Source of the DNA: Ferdinandcohnia sp036962705
GTDB taxonomy: Bacteria; Bacillota; Bacilli; Bacillales; Bacillaceae_L
Reading direction: 5' to 3'
Length of the DNA: 64,000 nucleotides
Assembly: GCF_036962705.1 (NCBI RefSeq)
Contig: NZ_JBALOQ010000003.1
Location: 186,001 to 250,000, forward strand
Positions 58,532 to 64,000 of the stretch are shown in pieces. The position numbers were made by a program, and so were the translations under genes. Position 1 is the stretch's first letter; each line of letters begins with the position of its first letter. Below the pieces are notes generated by a model. It saw nothing but the letters and a program-made list of their open reading frames with translations. It searched no databases and was not told the DNA's origin.

Positions 58532-60895
58532 TTATGCTGGAGGATTAATGTCTAAATCATCCTCAATCTCTTTTTCTTGATATTGCGTGTCTTTTCGTGC
58601 ATTGAAACGTTCGGCTTTTTCAACGTAAACGGCAATGTTGTAATCAGGTATTCCTGCGAATTTTTCATAACGACCTTTTGGTAACAAGAAATTGCCTTCT
58701 GGGAAGAATACGCCAAGATTTTGTCTTGCGATATCCGCAAATTTCGCTTTTCCTTGGAAAACACCAAAACCATTGTGAACAACGATTGCTTCACCTTCTG
58801 TAATCCGAAGGTCTGCAGCGTCCTGAGGATTGATTAGAACATCATAGCGACCTGCGCCATTAAATGGATCAACCTCATTATAAACCATCGAGTTAAATTG
58901 CTTACCGCGACGGGTGGTTAACACAAATTGCTCTTCTTTTTTACCTAGGTCAGGAATTTCAACTGGTATTAAGCTGCCTCTCCCATCTGGAGTCGGACAA
59001 ATTCCACCTTCACAAAGCCATGCTCCACCCCATTGGAACACATCCCCTTTTTTCTTGAGATGTTGAATTCCATTGTAGTTTGGATTCGCAATTGCAATTT
59101 CATCGCGAATTTCCTGGCCACTCTTAAAATCAATTAAATGGGCCGTTTCAGGCTTAACCCGCTTGGCGAGATCAACATAAATTTTCCACTCCGCACGTGC
59201 TTCTTTAATTTCATTTTTATTTCCTTCAATTTCTGGTGAAAAATAAACCATACGCTCAGTAGAGGTTGAAGTTCCTCCACCCTCTTGTTCGTAACGTGTT
59301 TTCGCAGGTAAGACAATGACAGCTTCTTTCGCATCTACAAGTGTTGATGTATTTAGAATAATGTCCTGATGTACGCGAATATCAAGCTCTGACAATGCTT
59401 TTTCAACAAAATCAGGATCTGGCATTGTTTCTAGAAAATTCCCACCGGACATATAATAGAGCTTTACTTTTCGTTCATGGTCTTCTGGAAGCACGATATT
59501 TTCAAGTGTAACTCCGACAATATCCCCCTGCCATTTTTCAATCTCAAAGCCCCATACCTTTTCCATGCGCTTGATATTGCTTTCATCAAATTCCCCACCG
59601 GGTAGAACAAATGGATCTGCTCCCATTTCTCCTGAGCCTTGTACAGAAGAGTGGCCACGGAATGGCATTAATCCGTTGTGTTTACGACCTAAGTGGCCAC
59701 GTAGAAGTGCAAGATTTGCTACCTGTGAAATATTATCGGTTGCAAATGAATGCATCGTTAAGCCCATAGCCCATGTGTACACTACATTTTTACTCTTTGC
59801 TAAAAGCTCCGCAAGCTCAATGATTCTCTCTTTTGACACTCCGGATGATTTCACAATTTCATCCCAGTTTTGCGCTCTAGCATGTGTCATTAACTCTTCG
59901 TACCCATTCACATGTTCCTTCACGAACTTGTGATTGATTGCAGAACCATGTTGTTTTTCTTCCATGTCAAACCAGTGTTTCATAATTCCAAACATGAAGG
60001 CGATATCTCCACCGATGCTTACCTGGTAAAAATCATCCGCAACCTTTGTTCCAAATAGTGCAGATTCCAGATTAGACGGAATCCAATATTCATCCATTGC
60101 CGGTTCTCTATGTGGGTTAATCACGATAATCTTTGTACCGCGTTTTTTCGCTTCAAGCATATATTTTGTTGAAACAGGTGAGCTGTTAGATGCCACACTA
60201 CCCCAAAATAATAAAACGTCTGCTCCCATCCAATCCTGGTAATTTGCAGTTGAAGCTCCAACACCAACAGAGCGCTTCATGGCTGTTTTACTAGGGGAGT
60301 GACATATACGGGAAGCGTTATCAATATGGTTCGTTCCTAAGAAACGAGAAACCTTGGCAGCTACATAATACGATTCATTCGTAATTCCACGAGAAGTTAG
60401 ATAAAATGCATATTGCTTCGGATTTAACTTCTTCATCTTATTAGCAATCATATCCATCGCTTCATCCCAGGAGATTTTAGAGAACTTTCTTTCCCCTTTA
60501 CGGCGTATCATCGGATACGGAATTCTTCCTAGCTTTCGTAGCTCTGTACTGTTATATTTACGCAATTCATCAATGTCAGCATGAAGAATCTCTGAGTCGA
60601 TCTCTGGCATCGTACTTAGACGAAGCACATTGAGACGAGTTGTACACATATGTGGCCCCTTCAAGGTTTGATCATAAAGACCAGAAACTCCTAGGGCACA
60701 GCCGTCACAAACACCCTGTGTTAAAATACGCGTTGCATATCCGATATTGTCCTTATTTTCCCAAGCAACTTTCATCGTGTCTCGAATATGCTTTGGCTTC
60801 ACCTTTCCTAAACCAAAGGGAATCGGACTGACCCAGTGCTTTGGTTGTGGCATTTTCGTAGATTTAATTGGTCCCTGATGTTTTGTTTCTCCCAT
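58532..60895 (-). CDS. FdhF/YdeP-family molybdopterin oxidoreductase
   Basis: 787 residues. N-terminal Cys motif GVCDGCALG with a further Cys in HMCTTRLNVLR (about residues 62-90), then the molybdopterin-binding domains: RICHSPSKTAM near 196, MGADVLLFWGSVASNSSP near 223 and RGHSSVQGSGEMG near 416, and a C-terminal molydop-binding domain (about 660-765). It resembles formate dehydrogenase alpha-like proteins of the YdeP type; true formate activity is unproven. It is downstream of DUF2294 and an OFA carrier on the same strand, with divergent fdhD nearby, so a formate-linked role is plausible. Confidence 0.88.
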   Translation of the reverse strand: MGETKHQGPIKSTKMPQPKHWVSPIPFGLGKVKPKHIRDTMKVAWENKDNIGYATRILTQGVCDGCALGVSGLYDQTLKGPHMCTTRLNVLRLSTMPEIDSEILHADIDELRKYNSTELRKLGRIPYPMIRRKGERKFSKISWDEAMDMIANKMKKLNPKQYAFYLTSRGITNESYYVAAKVSRFLGTNHIDNASRICHSPSKTAMKRSVGVGASTANYQDWMGADVLLFWGSVASNSSPVSTKYMLEAKKRGTKIIVINPHREPAMDEYWIPSNLESALFGTKVADDFYQVSIGGDIAFMFGIMKHWFDMEEKQHGSAINHKFVKEHVNGYEELMTHARAQNWDEIVKSSGVSKERIIELAELLAKSKNVVYTWAMGLTMHSFATDNISQVANLALLRGHLGRKHNGLMPFRGHSSVQGSGEMGADPFVLPGGEFDESNIKRMEKVWGFEIEKWQGDIVGVTLENIVLPEDHERKVKLYYMSGGNFLETMPDPDFVEKALSELDIRVHQDIILNTSTLVDAKEAVIVLPAKTRYEQEGGGTSTSTERMVYFSPEIEGNKNEIKEARAEWKIYVDLAKRVKPETAHLIDFKSGQEIRDEIAIANPNYNGIQHLKKKGDVFQWGGAWLCEGGICPTPDGRGSLIPVEIPDLGKKEEQFVLTTRRGKQFNSMVYNEVDPFNGAGRYDVLINPQDAADLRITEGEAIVVHNGFGVFQGKAKFADIARQNLGVFFPEGNFLLPKGRYEKFAGIPDYNIAVYVEKAERFNARKDTQYQEKEIEDDLDINPPA

Positions 60896-60954
60896 GATTA
60901 ATCCCCCTCTTCCTACTCGTTATTATTATGTGTATGGTAAAAGTCAACTTATAT

Positions 60955-61090
60955 TCAATTACGCCTTGGCGTATTTGTGCCCGATTTTTTTCGAGCTTTC
61001 CTCGAAAAATTTCCTTTGAAAAATCGTGGCATCCGCCGGAGGCTTTAACTTTGATTAGCAGAAGCGCTGGCTTCTGCTAAATAAAGTTAA
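60955..61090 (+). repeat. Interspersed repeat family 1, copy F
   Basis: Module order as in the other copies; the terminal arms read AACTTTGATTAGCAGAAGC and GCTTCTGCTAAATAAAGTT, with an extended stem compared with copy A. Located in the leader of the FdhF/YdeP-type gene. Confidence 0.87.
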
Positions 61091-61143
61091 CTATGCTTTC
61101 AGTATTCAAACTGCTGATTCCTTCTAAAATATCCTGAATTATA

Positions 61144-61196
61144 GAAAAAACCACCGAAACATGATTCTATGATGTTAGAAAAATGAAACGGTGGTT
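61144..61196 (-). terminator. Attenuator-like terminator ahead of the FdhF/YdeP-type gene
   Basis: On the minus strand AACCACCG and CGGTGGTT pair, with an inner TCTA/TAGA stem, then a T-run. It follows the 16-nt motif at 61203-61218 and precedes the oxidoreductase gene by 250 bp. Confidence 0.7.
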
Positions 61197-61202
61197 AGTC
61201 TT

Positions 61203-61218
61203 TAGCAGGGTCGCTACC
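61203..61218 (-). promoter_or_regulatory. Leader motif copy in the FdhF-type gene leader
   Basis: On the minus strand GGTAGCGACCCTGCTA, directly upstream of the terminator at 61144. It matches the motif at 63052-63067 at 14 of 16 positions; see findings. Confidence 0.5.
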
Positions 61219-61239
61219 AAGTGCCAACACGGCGTATTG

Positions 61240-61602
61240 TTATTTAATTGAGAACTTTTTTTCTAGATTTTGATCAAAAACAAAGACGGACATACCAAAA
61301 TCTCGATCAATATCAATATCAACAAAAAGGTCTACTAGCGTTGAACCTAGAAATTCTTCCATTTCAACAGGCTTGTTTCTTCGATACATTTCTTTTACCA
61401 TTTCAGTTCTTGCCGCACGAAGCATTTGTTTTCCTTCATCCGCACCGGCAATAAACTTTTCCACTGGAGATAGGTTTCCTTCCATCTCACAAATGGCCCA
61501 ATTTTTACAAAAGGTTGTTGTGATTTTACTAGGTCCTTTCCCCATATGTTTTTTGCGAAAAGACCTTACTAGATTGCTAAACTCTGCTTCGTATTTATTC
61601 AT
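61240..61602 (-). CDS. DUF2294 domain protein
   Basis: 120 residues, a single DUF2294 domain. Typical segments are FRKKHMGKGPSKITTTF near residue 15 and the C-terminal DIDRDFGMSVFVFDQNLEKKF. The function is unknown. It sits between the OFA carrier and the oxidoreductase on the same strand; the stop codon is followed within about 20 bases by the leader motif and terminator. AGAGGTAGACGTC precedes the ATG. Confidence 0.8.
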   Translation of the reverse strand: MNKYEAEFSNLVRSFRKKHMGKGPSKITTTFCKNWAICEMEGNLSPVEKFIAGADEGKQMLRAARTEMVKEMYRRNKPVEMEEFLGSTLVDLFVDIDIDRDFGMSVFVFDQNLEKKFSIK

Positions 61603-61666
61603 TTGACGTCTACCTCTTGACTTGATACTTCATTACCTTTAAGTTAATCAAGATTACCAATGAATG

Positions 61667-62929
61667 TCAACTAGCAAGCTCAGCACCTTCAGATTGTTGC
61701 TTTCGCAGTCTCTTAATATCCAAGCGGATAAGAAGTGAAATTGCCAATGCGACTGCAAATAGTGCTGTAAATACAGTTAGGCTTTGTGTATAGCTTCCAG
61801 TTGTGTCACGGATCCATGATGCAAACATTGGACCTGCAAGACCAGCAGCCGCCCATGCTGTTAAAATATAACCGTGGATTGCACCAAGCTGTTTTGTTCC
61901 AAACAAGTCCCCGATATAAGCTGGGATTGCAGCGAACCCACCACCATAACATGTGTAAATAAGTGCTAATAATACCTGGAATAATAATGGATTTGATATA
62001 TACGGTAGCATTGGAAACGCGATGACTTGGATGGCAAAGAATACCGTATATGTATTAGGTCTCCCTAAGTAATCTGACACTGATGCCCAACCGATACGAC
62101 CAAGGCCGTTAAATGCCCCTAAAACTCCGACTAATGCTGCAGCTGCAACTGGAGTTAAACCGACACTTTCTTGTGCCAGCGGAGAAGCAGCAGAGATAAT
62201 TGCTATGCCACATGTAACGTTAATAAAGAGCATGAGCCATAAATAATAAAAGCGTTTTGTTTTTACTGCTTGATTCGCTGTTAATTGTGATAAATCCTGC
62301 TTTACCTGCTTAGCTCCACTCGCAACCTTTTCTTTAAATCCTGCTGGTAACCAGCCTTCTTTTGGCGGTGCAAGATAAAGCGATGCGGCAATCATGATCA
62401 CAAAATAGCAGACTCCTAGAATATAAAACGTATTTGCAATCCCAACAGATACAATCAAATTTTGCATGATTGGGCTACTAATTAATGCAGCAAACCCAAA
62501 CCCCATGATTGCAAGCCCCGTTGCCATTCCGCGTCTATCCGGAAACCATTTTACAAGGGTAGAAACCGGAGCAATGTATCCAACGCCTAGACCAATTCCA
62601 CCTAAAACACCATAGAATAAATATAATAATGGCAGTGATTCTAACGTGATAGCAAGTCCCGAACCTGTGATTCCGATACCAAAGAAAATGGCTGCAAGAA
62701 TACCAGATGCACGAGGGCCGTATTTCTCAACGAAATGCCCTAGGAAGGCTGCAGATAATCCTAAGAAAAGAATCGCGATACTAAAGGTCAAGCTAATGTC
62801 GGTTAAATCCCAACCAAACTCCGTTTGAAGTGGCTTTGTAAATACACTCCATGCGTAAACAGAACCGATTGATAAGTGAATCCCTACTGCCGAGGCTGCA
62901 ATAAGCCAGCGATTTTTAGTCTTTTCCAT
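61667..62929 (-). CDS. OFA-family MFS carrier (oxalate/formate antiporter type)
   Basis: 420 residues with twelve membrane helices. The N-terminal AASAVGIHLSIGSVYAWSVF motif (residues 12-31) and FPDRRGMATGLAIMGFG near residue 128 are OFA signatures; the cytosolic loop between helices 6 and 7 is at about 190-220. Family members exchange oxalate, formate or other monocarboxylates. GGAGAGATGAA precedes the ATG. Placement with an FdhF-type protein and fdhD suggests formate or a related C1/C2 acid as substrate. Confidence 0.87.
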   Translation of the reverse strand: MEKTKNRWLIAASAVGIHLSIGSVYAWSVFTKPLQTEFGWDLTDISLTFSIAILFLGLSAAFLGHFVEKYGPRASGILAAIFFGIGITGSGLAITLESLPLLYLFYGVLGGIGLGVGYIAPVSTLVKWFPDRRGMATGLAIMGFGFAALISSPIMQNLIVSVGIANTFYILGVCYFVIMIAASLYLAPPKEGWLPAGFKEKVASGAKQVKQDLSQLTANQAVKTKRFYYLWLMLFINVTCGIAIISAASPLAQESVGLTPVAAAALVGVLGAFNGLGRIGWASVSDYLGRPNTYTVFFAIQVIAFPMLPYISNPLLFQVLLALIYTCYGGGFAAIPAYIGDLFGTKQLGAIHGYILTAWAAAGLAGPMFASWIRDTTGSYTQSLTVFTALFAVALAISLLIRLDIKRLRKQQSEGAELAS

Positions 62930-62984
62930 TTCATCTCTCCTTTATTTTGAAGTTGTGGTGTTCCTTTTGCAGTAACCTTATTAA

Positions 62985-63043
62985 AAACAAAAAACCGCCA
63001 GCAGCCTCATGCTTGAATAAGCATAAAAAGGATGATGACGGTT
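62985..63043 (-). terminator. Attenuator-like terminator in the OFA carrier leader
   Basis: On the minus strand AACCG.. and ..CGGTT pair at the base, ATGCTT/AAGCAT forms an inner stem, and the T-run TTTTTTGTTTTT follows, about 55 bp before the carrier ATG. Confidence 0.7.
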
Positions 63044-63096
63044 AATTTACCTAGCAGGATCGCTACTACAAAATTAACAGTAATCGCTTCCATCAT
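63007..63096 (-). CDS. Candidate 29-residue hydrophobic leader peptide
   Basis: A start-to-stop frame (MMEAITVNFVVAILLGKLT, then a hydrophobic tail) with AAAAGGTG upstream. It spans the motif at 63052-63067, and its stop lies within the terminator stem, the geometry expected of translation-coupled attenuation. It could also be a chance frame in a structured leader; codon use cannot decide at this length. Confidence 0.4.
   Translation of the reverse strand: MMEAITVNFVVAILLGKLTVIILFMLIQA
63052..63067 (-). promoter_or_regulatory. Leader motif copy in the OFA carrier leader
   Basis: On the minus strand AGTAGCGATCCTGCTA; a more diverged version GGATAGCGAACCTGTC lies at 63115-63130. Both precede the terminator at 62985. 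Confidence 0.5.
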
Positions 63097-63130
63097 TTCA
63101 CCTTTTGTACCAGAGACAGGTTCGCTATCC

Positions 63131-63335
63131 TGTAACAAAAATGTGGCAATAATGTGAACTATTTGTTACGATAGTATCAAAACTAGCAAAATAATACAAT
63201 AGTTTTTTGTAAAATTGTTTCGAATTGTGAAAATTTTAAATGTTGTTTTACCAATAAAAGTATGATTATATATTAGTAATCAATTAAGGATTAACGTCAT
63301 TGTTCAGTTTAAAAGAAAAGTGAGGTGTATAGATT
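63131..63335. promoter_or_regulatory. Divergent promoter region OFA carrier / fdhD
   Basis: About 205 bp, very AT-rich, must hold both promoters. TTGATA and TTGTTACGATAGTATCAA-like inverted segments are visible near 63163-63181, but no pair of -35/-10 boxes is convincing. Confidence 0.35.
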
Positions 63336-64000
63336 GTGGATTCTATTACCGTTCGAAAAGATATTATCAAATTTGAAGATGGTCAATTAATTGACGAAGA
63401 AGATCAGATCGTCGTCGAATTTCCTTTGACCATTATCTTGAACCAACAGGAATTTGCGACTATGGTTTGTACCCCATCAGAGCTAGATGAACTTGTGATT
63501 GGCTTTTTGGCTTCGGAAGGTGTCATTCGCTTCCGAGACGAAATAAAGAGTATCCATATTGACGAGGGACAAGGTTATGCATATGTTGATACGACCACAG
63601 AAGTAACAACAAGCCAGGAATATTATTCGAAGCGTTTTATCGGTTCCTGCTGTGGGAAAGGTAGACAATTTTACTTTGTGAATGATGCAAAAACGGCCAA
63701 AACATCAACATCGGCCATTACCCTTACACCTGAAGAATGCATCACCTTAATGAATGAAATGCAGCAAAATAGTCTTGTCTTTAAAGATACGGGCGGTGTG
63801 CACAATGCTGCACTTTGTACGCCAAAGGAAATGATTGTGAACCGGACCGATATTGGCAGACATAATGCCCTTGATAAAATATACGGACATTGCTTAATCA
63901 ATAAAATTCCTGTTCGAGATAAAGTGATTGTCTTTAGCGGAAGAATTTCTTCAGAGGTCTTGTTAAAGGCCGCTAAAATCGGAGTCGGCATTGTACTATC
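63336..64000 (+). CDS. fdhD: Sulfurtransferase FdhD, partial
   Basis: At least 221 residues; the gene runs past the end of the window. The GTG start has GAGGTG eight bases upstream. FdhD carries sulfur from the cysteine desulfurase to the molybdenum cofactor of formate dehydrogenases. The Cys-containing loop is FIGSCCGKGR near residue 108, and the C-terminal motifs DTGGVHNAALC near 149 and EDIGRHNALDK-like TDIGRHNALDK near 170 are present. Divergent from the FdhF-type operon, which it probably serves. Confidence 0.93.
   Translation, partial: MDSITVRKDIIKFEDGQLIDEEDQIVVEFPLTIILNQQEFATMVCTPSELDELVIGFLASEGVIRFRDEIKSIHIDEGQGYAYVDTTTEVTTSQEYYSKRFIGSCCGKGRQFYFVNDAKTAKTSTSAITLTPEECITLMNEMQQNSLVFKDTGGVHNAALCTPKEMIVNRTDIGRHNALDKIYGHCLINKIPVRDKVIVFSGRISSEVLLKAAKIGVGIVL

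Noticed and set aside
6104..61090. Family-1 repeats as insertion sequences or MITEs with a helper
   Set aside because: No transposase is encoded, no target-site duplications are evident at the ends, and the inverted arms are internal rather than terminal.
61144..61242. Leader as a preQ1, Moco or T-box riboswitch
   Set aside because: preQ1: the A-rich tail and loop do not fit; T-box: no AGGGTGG..ACCGCG core; Moco: I could not find its conserved GC-rich arms. Left as an unnamed motif.

Overview
The window looks like the chromosome of an endospore-forming, low-GC Gram-positive of the Bacillaceae (Bacillus sensu lato; the genus cannot be fixed from the sequence). Almost every gene has a recognisable Bacillus subtilis counterpart, often in the same local order: ylbM/K/L/J-coaD-rsmD-ylbG, speA-SR1-slp-pdhDCBA, ykyA-def-rpoY-rnjA-ktrC, ykuS-ccpC-darB-ykuJ, fadH-ykuE-ykyB, ykwC-ykwB and ptsHI. 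There is no prophage, transposase, CRISPR array, rRNA or tRNA gene. The novelty lies between the genes: structured RNAs, interspersed repeats and small peptides.

Layout. 0-6 kb is the ylb block: tRNA acetate ligase end, DdcP protease, patatin, YlbJ, CoaD, RsmD, a strong candidate for the sporulation RNA CsfG, a DUF7147-like gene and YlbG. 6-15 kb holds speA, the dual-function RNA SR1 with its peptide SR1P, lipoprotein Slp and the pyruvate dehydrogenase genes pdhABCD. 15-20 kb has YkyA, peptide deformylase, a 23-codon amphipathic peptide gene, RpoY, RNase J1 and KtrC. 20-24 kb is a heterodimeric ABC exporter. 24-33 kb is the yku block (YkuS, CcpC, DarB, YkuJ, an MBL hydrolase, FadH, YkuE, a GGDEF-EAL protein, YkyB). 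33-40 kb carries a DUF1906 protein paired with a six-bladed propeller protein, an IDEAL protein, KinA, YkwC and two YjcZ-type peptides. 40-50 kb has YkwB, PtsI/HPr, a HAD phosphatase, a MoxR-DUF58-DUF4129 membrane operon, a second PAS kinase and an orphan + strand RNA. 50-58 kb has the cystine carrier TcyP, several small proteins, a 53-bp tandem repeat array, RecQ and a YeiH-type membrane protein. 58-64 kb is a molybdopterin/formate region: FdhF/YdeP-type oxidoreductase, DUF2294, an OFA-family carrier and divergent fdhD, which runs off the end.

How the parts connect. Central carbon flow is represented by PDH, HPr/EI and CcpC, and by SR1, whose promoter carries CcpN-like and cre-like sites. 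Sporulation is represented by KinA, CsfG, YlbJ and the YjcZ peptides. c-di-AMP and potassium homeostasis is represented by KtrC and DarB. In the last block, the carrier and the oxidoreductase gene are each preceded by a similar 16-nt motif plus an intrinsic terminator, which suggests shared attenuation control.

The most notable unexplained signals are: (1) an intergenic repeat family of about 130-290 bp with at least six copies, whose paired arms change together; (2) a second modular repeat family, also with compensating stem changes; (3) an orphan RNA at about 49125-49362 with a near-consensus promoter and a terminator; (4) the twin leaders of the molybdopterin locus. No database search or folding could be run, so these are readings by eye.
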